Of a DNA stretch of 15,647 nucleotides, positions 6,725 through 13,606 are shown piece by piece. The stretch lies in NCBI GenBank assembly GCA_025356735.1, contig JANXRT010000068.1, forward strand, positions 1-15,647, written 5' to 3'. Position 1 is the stretch's first letter, and the number at the start of each line of letters is the position of its first letter. The notes under the pieces are model-generated. The model did not search any database. It saw only the letters and a list, made by a program, of their open reading frames with translations, and had not been told where the DNA came from. Source of the DNA: Acetobacteraceae bacterium (GTDB taxonomy: Bacteria; Pseudomonadota; Alphaproteobacteria; Acetobacterales; Acetobacteraceae). The position numbers and the translations under genes were made by a program.

Positions 6725-6746
6725 AAACGGTGGACTTGGACACCGA
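6725..6746 (-). terminator. Weak candidate terminator of the TlpA-like gene
   Basis: Immediately after the minus-strand stop (6747), CGGTG (6745-6741) can pair with CACCG (6732-6728) around an 8-nt loop, followed by three T on the minus strand. The stem is short, so support is modest. Confidence 0.3.
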
Positions 6747-7307
6747 CTATCCGATCAAATTTCGCACCAGGGCCGCGGCGTCGGGGGTGGACCAGTCGGC
6801 GGCGCCCTCGACACGAGCGGCTTCACGGCCCTGCCTGTCGATGAGCAGCGTGGTCGGAATGCCGCGCGCGCCGAAAGCCTGGCCAGCGGCACCGCCGGGA
6901 TCAAGCAGCATCGGTAGCGCGGTGAGACCGCGGTCGCGGTAGAAGGCGGCGATGCGAGGGATTCCGCCACGATCCGACGACAGCGGCAGCACCGCGATGT
7001 CGAAGGGGGCCAGGGTTTGCGACAGCGCTTCGAGCGCCGCCATTTCGGTGACGCAGGGCAGGCACCAGGTCGCCCAAAGATTGACCACCATGCCGCGGCC
7101 GCGAAAATTCTCCAGCGAATGCGGCTGGCCGGATGCGTCGGTGAACACGATCGCCGGCGGTGCGACGGGAGGCTGGCGGCGGCTCAAGGCCTGCGCGAGG
7201 TCAGGCAGCCGTTCGGCGGCCTGCGGTTTGCGCGCAAAGGCCGCCGCCGGTAGGGTCCCGGCGGTCGCCAGCAGCGTTCGGCCCAGCCAGCCTCGGCGTC
7301 CAATCAT
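6747..7307 (-). CDS. Exported TlpA-like thioredoxin-fold protein
   Basis: A 186-residue periplasmic thiol-disulfide protein. The active site is WCLPC, with C82 and C85, in VVNLWATWCLPCVTEM. The cis-proline loop is GIPTT with P151, and SLENFRGRGMVVNLWA is the typical AhpC/TSA-Redoxin lead-in. The N-terminus MIGRRGWLGRTLLATAG with AFA before R26 looks like a signal peptide; the paired arginines and following GWLG resemble a Tat motif, though Sec export is also possible. TlpA-type proteins reduce specific envelope disulfides, classically during cytochrome oxidase maturation; the partner here is not shown. AAAGG lies six bases before ATG 7307. A much longer reading frame on the same strand reaches 7865, but only as an antisense shadow of argH. 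It is divergent from argH with 12 bp between start codons. Confidence 0.9.
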   Translation of the reverse strand: MIGRRGWLGRTLLATAGTLPAAAFARKPQAAERLPDLAQALSRRQPPVAPPAIVFTDASGQPHSLENFRGRGMVVNLWATWCLPCVTEMAALEALSQTLAPFDIAVLPLSSDRGGIPRIAAFYRDRGLTALPMLLDPGGAAGQAFGARGIPTTLLIDRQGREAARVEGAADWSTPDAAALVRNLIG

Positions 7308-7313
7308 GAGGGA
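7308..7313 (+). promoter_or_regulatory. Ribosome binding site supporting the TTG start of argH
   Basis: GAGGGA lies exactly six bases before TTG 7320 and directly abuts the ATG of the divergent tlpA-like gene. No ATG or GTG in frame precedes the conserved LQWGGRF motif, so TTG is the only credible start. Confidence 0.65.
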
Positions 7314-7319
7314 CCTTTC

Positions 7320-8738
7320 TTGACGGACACGCCCGACTCCGAACGCCGGCGCAACGAGCCGGCCAACCTGCAATGGGGCGGCCGGTTCGCCGCCGGCCCG
7401 TCGGCGATCATGCAGCAGATAAATGCCTCGATCGGCTTCGACCGCAAGCTGTGGCGCCAGGACATACGCGGCTCGCTCGCCCATGCGGCGATGCTGGCGG
7501 CGATCGGGCTGATCTCCGCCGAGGACGAGGTGGCGATCCGTGGCGGGCTGGCGGCGATCGCGGCTGAGATCGAGGCCGGGCGCTTCGTGTTCGACGAGGC
7601 GCTGGAAGACATCCACATGAACATCGAGGCGCGGCTGACCGCGCGCATCGGCGAGGCCGGCAAGCGGCTGCACACGGGCCGCAGCCGCAACGACCAGGTC
7701 GCGACCGATTTCCGGCTTTGGGTGCGCGACGCGATCGATGGGTTGGTCGCGCAGATCGAGGGCTTGATGCGCGCGATGGCGGGGCAGGCCTTGGTGCACG
7801 CGGCCGATCCGATGCCGGGTTTTACCCATCTGCAGACGGCCCAGCCGGTGACCTTCGGGCATCACCTGCTGGCCTATGTCGAGATGCTTTCCCGCGATCG
7901 CGGACGCCTTGCCGATGCGCGCAAGCGGCTGAACGAATCTCCGCTGGGTTCCGCGGCCCTGGCCGGAACCTCATTTCCGATCGACCGCGAAATGACGGCG
8001 CGCGAGATGGGCTTCGATCGGCCGACGGCCAACTCGCTCGATGCCGTGTCGGACCGTGATTTCGCGCTGGAGTTCCTGGGGGCGGCGGCGATCTCGGCAA
8101 TGCATCTTTCCCGCTTCGCCGAGGAGATCGTGATCTGGTGCAGCGCGCCGTACCGCTTCATCCGGCTGACCGACGCCTTTACCACCGGCAGCTCGATCAT
8201 GCCGCAGAAGCGCAACCCGGACGCCGCCGAGCTGGTGCGCGCCAAGACCGGCCGGATCAACGGTTCGCTGGTGGCCCTGTTGACCGTCATGAAGGGCCTG
8301 CCGCTGGCCTATGCCAAGGACATGCAGGAGGACAAGGAGCCGGTGTTCGACGCGGCCGAGGCCTGGGCGCTATCGCTCGCCGCGATCGAGGGCATGGTGC
8401 GCGACATGACCGCCAACACGGTGCGGATGCGCCGGTTCGCCGGCGCCGGCTTCGCCACGGCAACAGACCTCGCGGACTGGCTGGTGCGGGTGCTGAAGCT
8501 GCCGTTCCGAAGCGCCCACCACGCGACCGGCCGGCTGGTGGCGCTTGCCGAGGCCAGGGGCGTCGAGCTCGCCGATCTCAACCTGGCCGAAATGCAGTCG
8601 GTCGAACCGGGCATCACGTCGGAAATCTATTCGGTGCTGACGGTCGAGGCCTCGGTCGCCTCGCGAACCAGCTTCGGCGGCACCGCGCCGGACAACGTCG
8701 CCGCCGCGGCGGCACGGTGGCTGGAGGCGTTGTCGTGA
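7320..8738 (+). CDS. argH: Argininosuccinate lyase
   Basis: A 472-residue cytoplasmic enzyme that cleaves argininosuccinate to arginine and fumarate, the last step of arginine synthesis. The family landmarks are all present: LQWGGRFAAGP near the N-terminus, HTGRSRNDQ at 118-126, the catalytic-base region GFTHLQTAQP with H170, and the fumarase/lyase signature GSSIMPQKRNPD at 290-301, with the catalytic serine in that loop. The length fits the family. Translation starts at TTG, with GAGGGA six bases upstream. The stop (8736-8738) overlaps the GTG start of lptM by four bases, indicating translational coupling. It leads an argH-lptM-DUF5666-lysA-TIGR02302 run; its promoter must lie inside the divergent tlpA-like coding sequence. 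Confidence 0.98.
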   Translation: MTDTPDSERRRNEPANLQWGGRFAAGPSAIMQQINASIGFDRKLWRQDIRGSLAHAAMLAAIGLISAEDEVAIRGGLAAIAAEIEAGRFVFDEALEDIHMNIEARLTARIGEAGKRLHTGRSRNDQVATDFRLWVRDAIDGLVAQIEGLMRAMAGQALVHAADPMPGFTHLQTAQPVTFGHHLLAYVEMLSRDRGRLADARKRLNESPLGSAALAGTSFPIDREMTAREMGFDRPTANSLDAVSDRDFALEFLGAAAISAMHLSRFAEEIVIWCSAPYRFIRLTDAFTTGSSIMPQKRNPDAAELVRAKTGRINGSLVALLTVMKGLPLAYAKDMQEDKEPVFDAAEAWALSLAAIEGMVRDMTANTVRMRRFAGAGFATATDLADWLVRVLKLPFRSAHHATGRLVALAEARGVELADLNLAEMQSVEPGITSEIYSVLTVEASVASRTSFGGTAPDNVAAAAARWLEALS

Positions 8739-8860
8739 GGGTCTTCCTGGTTCTTGTCCTGATGTCGCTCGCCGTGGCAGCGTGCGGCAAGAAGGGACCG
8801 CCGTCGCCTGCCGGACCGCCCGGCGACATTTTCTATCCCCACTCCTATCCCAGCAGATAG
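8735..8860 (+). CDS. lptM: LptM (YifL-type) small lipoprotein
   Basis: A 41-residue lipoprotein translated from a GTG that overlaps the argH stop (GTGA). It has a short signal MRVFLVLVLMSLAVAAC, with C17 as the lipidated residue, then the family hallmark CGKKGPP and a Pro/Gly-rich tail with DIFYPHSYPSR. In E. coli LptM stabilises and promotes disulfide maturation of the LPS translocon LptD/LptE at the outer membrane. The argH-lptM-lysA neighbourhood is typical of alphaproteobacteria, which strengthens the call. Confidence 0.9.
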   Translation: MRVFLVLVLMSLAVAACGKKGPPSPAGPPGDIFYPHSYPSR

Positions 8861-8871
8861 CCGAGGTTTCG

Positions 8872-9507
8872 ATGCGTATGATCCTTTTCGCGGCCCTGGC
8901 ACTCGCGGCGGGCTTGCCGGCGACACCGGCCGGCGCTCAGGCCCCGGCCGCTGAGTCTCCAGCCGAGGGCCGTGCCCGCATTTCCGGAATGGTCGAGACG
9001 CTCGCCGGAAATACCCTGGTGATAAGATCGGCCGGCAGCCGGGATGTCACCATAGCGCTGCCTCCCGACACCCGGATCACGGCTTTGGCGAATCGCCAGC
9101 TTTCCGATATCAGGCCCGGCGATTTCGTCGGATCAGCGGCCATAAGGGGGCGCGACGGCAAGCTGCACGCGCAGGAGGTGCATATCTTTCCGGAAGCCCT
9201 GCGCGGCACCGGCGAGGGCCATCGCGCCATGGACAAGCCGGATCAGAGCATGACCAACGCCACCGTTGCCATCGTGTCGGAAGTTGCGGCGTCCCGCGGA
9301 CGGGTGCTGGTGCTGAACTATCAGGGCGGCACGCAGGAGATCGAGGTCGGGCCGGAGGTTCGCGTCGTGACCTTCGTCGCCGGCGACCGAAGCCTGCTGA
9401 AGCCAGGCGCCAGCGTGGTGGTCTCAGCCATGAAGGCGGCGGACGGAACGCTTACCGCGCGCAACGTGCAGGCAGAGAAGGACGGCGTTCCGCCGCTGAC
9501 GTTCTGA
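8872..9507 (+). CDS. Exported protein with two DUF5666-like repeats
   Basis: A 211-residue protein starting at ATG 8872, with GAGG (8863-8866) five bases upstream and 11 bp after the lptM stop. An in-frame start at 8782 exists but would lie within lptM. Residues 1-22 form a signal peptide (LFAALALAAGLPATPAGA). The mature part contains two similar small beta-rich units, about 36-108 (GMVETLAGNTLVIRS to GKLHAQEVHIFPE) and about 130-201 (VSEVAASRGRVLVLNY to GTLTARNVQAEKD). Each has a xPGDxV or xPGAxV turn and ends in a DGKL/DGTL-x-A-x-x-V strand, as in DUF5666 domains. This suggests an internal duplication. Function is unknown; the position between lptM and lysA points to the envelope only by association. 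HIFPEALRGTGEGHR joins the two units. Confidence 0.75.
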   Translation: MRMILFAALALAAGLPATPAGAQAPAAESPAEGRARISGMVETLAGNTLVIRSAGSRDVTIALPPDTRITALANRQLSDIRPGDFVGSAAIRGRDGKLHAQEVHIFPEALRGTGEGHRAMDKPDQSMTNATVAIVSEVAASRGRVLVLNYQGGTQEIEVGPEVRVVTFVAGDRSLLKPGASVVVSAMKAADGTLTARNVQAEKDGVPPLTF

Positions 9508-9538
9508 CCGCCGGTTCGGGGATCTTCGCGACAGGGGG

Positions 9539-9573
9539 CTGAAAGTTATTGCGGGCGGGCCTATTCTGCCCGC
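9539..9573 (+). promoter_or_regulatory. Candidate leaderless lysA promoter overlapping a start-codon-proximal hairpin
   Basis: CTGAAA (9539-9544), a 17-nt spacer and TATTCT (9562-9567) each match the -35 and -10 consensus at four of six positions. The predicted transcription start is exactly A9574 of the lysA ATG, and no Shine-Dalgarno is present, which together suggest a leaderless transcript. The same stretch holds the inverted repeat GCGGGC (9551-9556)/GCCCGC (9568-9573), ending at the base before the ATG. It would be an RNA hairpin only on read-through messages, or it could be a protein-binding site on DNA. Confidence 0.4.
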
Positions 9574-10923
9574 ATGGCATCTGATTCGGCTTCCACCCTC
9601 GACGACGAAGACCCCACCATCGCGGAGCTGATTGCGGCGCGCCCGCAATTCGCCATGCATGCCATGGACGGGCTGTTGATGGACGGCGTGCCGCTCAACG
9701 CGATCGCCGATGCGCTCGGCACGCCGAGCTGGGTCATTTCGGCGCCGACGCTGCGTCGCCGCTACCGCGAAATGGCGGTGGCGTTTGGCGAGGCGGGGCT
9801 CGACGTCAGGATCCATTACGCGGTCAAGGCCAACGACCACTTGGCGGTGTTGCGCGTGCTCGGCGGCGAGGGTGCCGGGGCCGACGTGGTCAGCGGCGGC
9901 GAGCTGCTTCGTGCCCTTGAAGCGGGGATTGCCGCCGAGCGCATCGTCTTCTCCGGCGTCGGCAAGACCGAGGCCGAGCTGCGGCTGGCGCTGCGGCACG
10001 ATGTCGAGCAGATCAATGTGGAAAGCGCCGAGGAGCTGGAGATGCTTTCGGCACTGGCCACGGCGATGGGCCGGGTGGTGCACATCGCGCTGCGGGTGAA
10101 CCCGGACGTCGATGCCGGCACCCATGCCAAGATCAGCACCGGCCGGGCGCGCGACAAGTTCGGCATTCCCTATGTCGATGCGGCGGTACTGTATGCTCGC
10201 GCAGCCGCGCTGCCGGGCGTTCGCCCGACCGGGCTCGCGGTGCATATCGGCAGCCAGATCCGCTCGATGGCGCCGTTTCGCGCGGCCTATGGCCGGATCG
10301 CCGACCTGGTCCGGCAGCTGCGCCAGGATGGACGGAGCGTGGACAGGGTGGACTGCGGTGGCGGGCTTGGCATCGGCTACCGCTGCGAACCCGGCGGCTC
10401 GCCGCGGGCCCTGGCCGGCGCCATCCGCACCAGCCTGGGCAAGCTCGATCTGAAGTTGATGGTCGAGCCGGGGCGATGGCTGGCAGGTCCCGCCGGCGTG
10501 CTGCTCGCTTCGGTCGTGCTGGAGAAGCGGTCCGGCGGCTACCGCTTCGTCGTGCTCGACGCCGCGATGAACGATCTGGTGCGGCCGTCGATGTACGAGG
10601 CCTGGCATGGCATCGTGCCGGTCTCGGCGGTCGATGCGCGCCGGCCGGTGTCGCCGGCCGACATCGTCGGGCCGGTCTGCGAATCCGGGGACACATTCGC
10701 GCGAAGCCGGAACATACCGCCGTTGGCGGCAGGCGGGCGCGTGGCGATCCTTGATGCCGGTGCCTATGGTGGAGTGATGAGTTCGACCTATAATGCGCGT
10801 CCGCTGGCGGCGATGGCGATGCTGGATCCCGGCGCCGGACGCGACGGTTTCGCCGTGATCCGGCAGCGCCAGCCGGTGGCGGCACTGTGGCGGGACGAGA
10901 TCGTGCCGGCATGGCTGCGATAG
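9574..10923 (+). CDS. lysA: Diaminopimelate decarboxylase
   Basis: A 449-residue PLP enzyme that decarboxylates meso-diaminopimelate to lysine. The PLP-binding lysine is K85 in HYAVKAND. VSGGELLRAL, RVNPDVDAGTHAKISTG and KFGIP are characteristic. HIGSQI, the glycine-rich phosphate-binding loop DCGGGLGIGY and VEPGRWLAGPAG follow. The substrate/dimer-interface motif is GPVCESGDTF with C369, and GAYGGVMSSTYNARP is near the end. The first 27 residues (acidic and Ser/Asp-rich) precede the normal family start, and ATGs at codons 28 and 31 would give about 420 residues, the usual length, so the start is not settled. The 66-bp gap upstream carries a possible leaderless promoter. The 3' end overlaps the ATG of the next gene. 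Confidence 0.97.
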   Translation: MASDSASTLDDEDPTIAELIAARPQFAMHAMDGLLMDGVPLNAIADALGTPSWVISAPTLRRRYREMAVAFGEAGLDVRIHYAVKANDHLAVLRVLGGEGAGADVVSGGELLRALEAGIAAERIVFSGVGKTEAELRLALRHDVEQINVESAEELEMLSALATAMGRVVHIALRVNPDVDAGTHAKISTGRARDKFGIPYVDAAVLYARAAALPGVRPTGLAVHIGSQIRSMAPFRAAYGRIADLVRQLRQDGRSVDRVDCGGGLGIGYRCEPGGSPRALAGAIRTSLGKLDLKLMVEPGRWLAGPAGVLLASVVLEKRSGGYRFVVLDAAMNDLVRPSMYEAWHGIVPVSAVDARRPVSPADIVGPVCESGDTFARSRNIPPLAAGGRVAILDAGAYGGVMSSTYNARPLAAMAMLDPGAGRDGFAVIRQRQPVAALWRDEIVPAWLR

Positions 10924-13481
10924 GAAAGAAGCCGGAGTTCGACCTCGCGTCGCGGCTGCGGCGGCTGCGGGCCGCCGGACGCGCGGCGATCCTGTTCGAG
11001 CGCGTGTGGCCGGCGATCTGGCCGGCACTCGGAATTGGCGGCGTGTTCCTGTGCCTTGCCCTGCTGGACCTGCCGGCAAGGCTGCCGCCCTGGCCGCACA
11101 TCGCGCTGCTCGTGGCCTTTGCCATGGCGTTCCTGCTCGCGCTGGCCCGCGGCATCTCACGGATCGCGATGCCGACTGGGCCCGACGCCGACCGCCGGCT
11201 CGAACGCCAATCCGGCCTGCTGCATCGGCCGTTGGCGGCGTTGACCGACAGGCCTTCCGGCGACGATCCGACCGGTGCCGCGATCTGGCGCGAGCACCTG
11301 GCGCGTTCGGTGGATCAGGTTCGCCGGCTGCGGGTCGGGCTGCCGCGCGCCGGCCTGGCACGGCGCGATCCGCAGGCGCTACGCGCGGCGCTGCTGGTGA
11401 CGCTGGCCGCCTGCCTGACCGTCGCCGGCGGCGACGCCATGATGCGTGTCGCGCAATCCCTGACGCCGTCCTGGCCGCGCGCGCAGCCGGCTCCCGCGGT
11501 CGAGATCACCGCCTGGGTGTCGCCGCCCGGCTATACGAGGTTGCCGCCGTTCTTCCTTAAGCCGGCCGGAGGTGCTGTCCGCGCGCCGGTCGGATCGCGG
11601 CTGACGGTAAGCGTGACCGGAGGCGCCATTTCCCCGGTGTTGTCGCTTGGCGACGACGGGATGCCGCTCGCTAGCCTGGATGCCACCAGCTTCCAGGGCG
11701 AGCGCGAGCTGCGCCGGAGCGGCCGGCTGCGGCTGGATCGCGGCGACCGGGCGCTGGCCGGCTGGGACCTCACGGTCATCCCCGACCTGCCGCCGACGGT
11801 CAGCTGGACCGCGGCGCCAACGGCGACGCCGCGCGGCGAGCAGATCCGGCTGCCGTGGCGGGCGGCCGACGACTACGGCGTGGTCGCGCTGGCCGCCGAG
11901 CTCGTGCTGCGCGATCGGCCGGATCTGCCGCCGTTGGTGCTGCCGCTGTTGTTGCCGTCCGAGGCGGTCAAGGTTCGGGCGGTGGCGGTGCAGGATTTGT
12001 CCGCCCATCCCTGGGCCGGGCTCGCGGTGCGTGGCCGGCTGATCGCGCGAGACGCCATCGGCCAGGCCGGCAACAGCGCCATGGCGGAATTCGAGCTGCC
12101 CCAGCGCCGCTTCCAGAACCCGATCGCGGCGTTGCTGATCGAGCTCCGGCGCGGCCTGACGCTGCATCCGGAGGACCGGACCGAGGCGCTGGGCGGGTTG
12201 GACGGGCTAATGCAGCAGCCCGGGCTGCTCGGCGACGAGCCGGCGACGGTGCTGAACGTCGAGGGCATCTACTACGAGCTGGTGCGCGATGCCGCGCCGG
12301 CGGCGGTCGGCGAGGCGCAGCAGCGGATGTGGGAGTTGGCGCTGCGGCTGGAGGATGGCCAGCCGGAACGCAGCGCCCGGGCGCTGGAGGCGGCGCGCCA
12401 GGCGGTGAAACAGGCGATGGAAGATGCGGCACGCAAACCAAGCGCCGAAAGCCGCGAGGCGCTGGACCGCGCGTTGAAGCAGCTGGAGGAGGCGATCCGT
12501 CAGCACATGGCGGCGATGGTGGCTCAGGCGCTGCGCGACAATGCCGACGAGCGCGCCGATCCGGACGCGATGCGGATGGACCAACGCGACATGCAGCGCC
12601 TTGCCGAGGCAGCCCGCGAAGCGGCCAAGGCCGGACGCATGGCCGAGGCGAAGAACGATCTGGCTGAGCTCGACGCGATGCTGCAGCGGCTGCGCGAGGC
12701 CGAGGCGGCCGGCAACCCGGCCGGAGGCGCCGCCGGCGCCAAGCGTCGCGCCGAGCGCCGGGAGCGCGGCGAGAAGCAGGTCGGGGTGGTTCAGGACATG
12801 ATCGCCCGTGAGGGCGGGCTGCTCAATCGCTCGCAAGCTCAGGCCAATGATAATCCGAGCCGGCCCCCAGCTGCCGCCTCGTCGCCCGAGGGCGCTGCGG
12901 ATGCGCGCCGAAAGACCGATGCGCGCGTGCAGCAGGCGCTGCGCCGGGCACTGGGCGAGCTGATGCAGCAGTTCGGCGAGTTGACCGGCGAGGTGCCGGG
13001 CGGCTTGTCGGACGCCGATGGCGCGATGCGCGATGCTGCCCAGGCGTTGGCGCGGGGCAGTGACGCCAGTGCCGGCGCGGCGGAAAGGCAGGCGATCGAA
13101 GCGCTGCAAAAGGGCGGCAACGAGATGGGCCAGGCGATGGCGCGGCAGTTCGGCCCGAACGGTTCGGGCGCCGAAGAGGAGCCGGGCGACGGCGACGGCG
13201 CCAGCCCCGGTTTGGCCGACAACCGCCCAGGTGACGATGGCAGCGGTGGCAGGCCGCGTGCCGGCGGGCCGCCGGGGACCGGGCGCCTGCGCGATCCGCT
13301 AGGCCGGCCGCAGGGTCAGGGAACCTCAGGCGTGGACGAGAGCAGCGACGTGAAGGTCCCCGAGGAGCAGGAGCGCCAGCGTGCCCAGGCGATCCAGGAG
13401 GAGCTGCGCCGCCGCGGTGCCGACCGTGGCCGGCCGCAGGAGGAACTGGATTACATCGATCGGCTGCTGCGGAGGTTTTAG
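10911..13481 (+). CDS. TIGR02302/DUF4175-family large membrane protein
   Basis: An 856-residue protein starting at ATG 10911, overlapping lysA by 13 bases; a GTG at 10887 would add eight residues but has no better ribosome site. It has two hydrophobic helices at about 37-54 and 62-80 and a third at about 157-176. A large, probably periplasmic, part follows with proline-rich beta segments (VEITAWVSPPGYTRLPP, then DDYGVVALAAEL). Residues about 470-605 are Ala/Arg/Glu/Gln-rich and predicted coiled coil (LEAARQAVKQAMEDAARK and similar heptads). The C-terminal 120 residues are Gly/Asp/Pro-rich and disordered-looking before the charged end ELDYIDRLLRRF. The family is confined largely to alphaproteobacteria, commonly adjacent to lysA, and has no established function. 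Its layout suggests an envelope scaffold, which is inference. Confidence 0.9.
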   Translation: MAAIGKKPEFDLASRLRRLRAAGRAAILFERVWPAIWPALGIGGVFLCLALLDLPARLPPWPHIALLVAFAMAFLLALARGISRIAMPTGPDADRRLERQSGLLHRPLAALTDRPSGDDPTGAAIWREHLARSVDQVRRLRVGLPRAGLARRDPQALRAALLVTLAACLTVAGGDAMMRVAQSLTPSWPRAQPAPAVEITAWVSPPGYTRLPPFFLKPAGGAVRAPVGSRLTVSVTGGAISPVLSLGDDGMPLASLDATSFQGERELRRSGRLRLDRGDRALAGWDLTVIPDLPPTVSWTAAPTATPRGEQIRLPWRAADDYGVVALAAELVLRDRPDLPPLVLPLLLPSEAVKVRAVAVQDLSAHPWAGLAVRGRLIARDAIGQAGNSAMAEFELPQRRFQNPIAALLIELRRGLTLHPEDRTEALGGLDGLMQQPGLLGDEPATVLNVEGIYYELVRDAAPAAVGEAQQRMWELALRLEDGQPERSARALEAARQAVKQAMEDAARKPSAESREALDRALKQLEEAIRQHMAAMVAQALRDNADERADPDAMRMDQRDMQRLAEAAREAAKAGRMAEAKNDLAELDAMLQRLREAEAAGNPAGGAAGAKRRAERRERGEKQVGVVQDMIAREGGLLNRSQAQANDNPSRPPAAASSPEGAADARRKTDARVQQALRRALGELMQQFGELTGEVPGGLSDADGAMRDAAQALARGSDASAGAAERQAIEALQKGGNEMGQAMARQFGPNGSGAEEEPGDGDGASPGLADNRPGDDGSGGRPRAGGPPGTGRLRDPLGRPQGQGTSGVDESSDVKVPEEQERQRAQAIQEELRRRGADRGRPQEELDYIDRLLRRF

Positions 13482-13546
13482 GTAGAGGGGTTCAAAGGGG
13501 CGATGGCCCGTTTGCGGGGTTTGGGGCAGAGCCCCAACCTTCTACC
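13481..13546 (-). repeat. Palindromic intergenic repeat, copy D (reverse orientation)
   Basis: It starts at the last base of the TIGR02302 stop codon. It contains GCGGGGTTTGGGGCAGAGCC, the reverse complement of the shared core of copies A and B, preceded by a GTTCAAAGGGGCGATGGCCC segment that parallels copy C at 4672-4690. The ends GGTAGA (13481-13486) and TCTACC (13541-13546) are inverted repeats, and the inner TGGGGC/GCCCCA stem is conserved. The structure can fold strongly and may end the lysA-TIGR02302 transcript, although no long T-run follows. Confidence 0.75.
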
Positions 13547-13606
13547 CTTGACCTAGCCTCTAAACAGCGCGACGCAGCCGCTGCAACTTTACGTGAGCCG
13601 GGCTGA

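Larger units (their letters stand above)
6485..6746. other. 262-bp intergenic region between GNAT and TlpA-like genes
   Basis: The largest gap in the window. It holds a Crp/Fnr-type palindrome (6554-6569), an overlapping inverted repeat (6564-6579), a locally AT-richer stretch (about 6650-6700, with a T6 run at 6672-6677 and TATAAA at 6694-6699) and a small hairpin after the TlpA stop. No convincing open reading frame or RNA gene was recognised. It should contain the promoter of the GNAT gene. Confidence 0.5.

Noticed and set aside
9424..11361. 645-codon open frame on the minus strand antisense to lysA and the start of TIGR02302
   Set aside because: Low-complexity Arg/His/Gln-rich translation with no domain; it arises from high third-position GC in the real genes on the plus strand.
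12207..13109. 300-codon minus-strand frame inside TIGR02302
   Set aside because: Repetitive Leu/Gln/Arg/His composition mirrors the coiled-coil codons of the plus-strand gene.
13548..13553. TTGACC as a -35 box before the GT2 gene
   Set aside because: No acceptable -10 hexamer lies 15-19 nt downstream.
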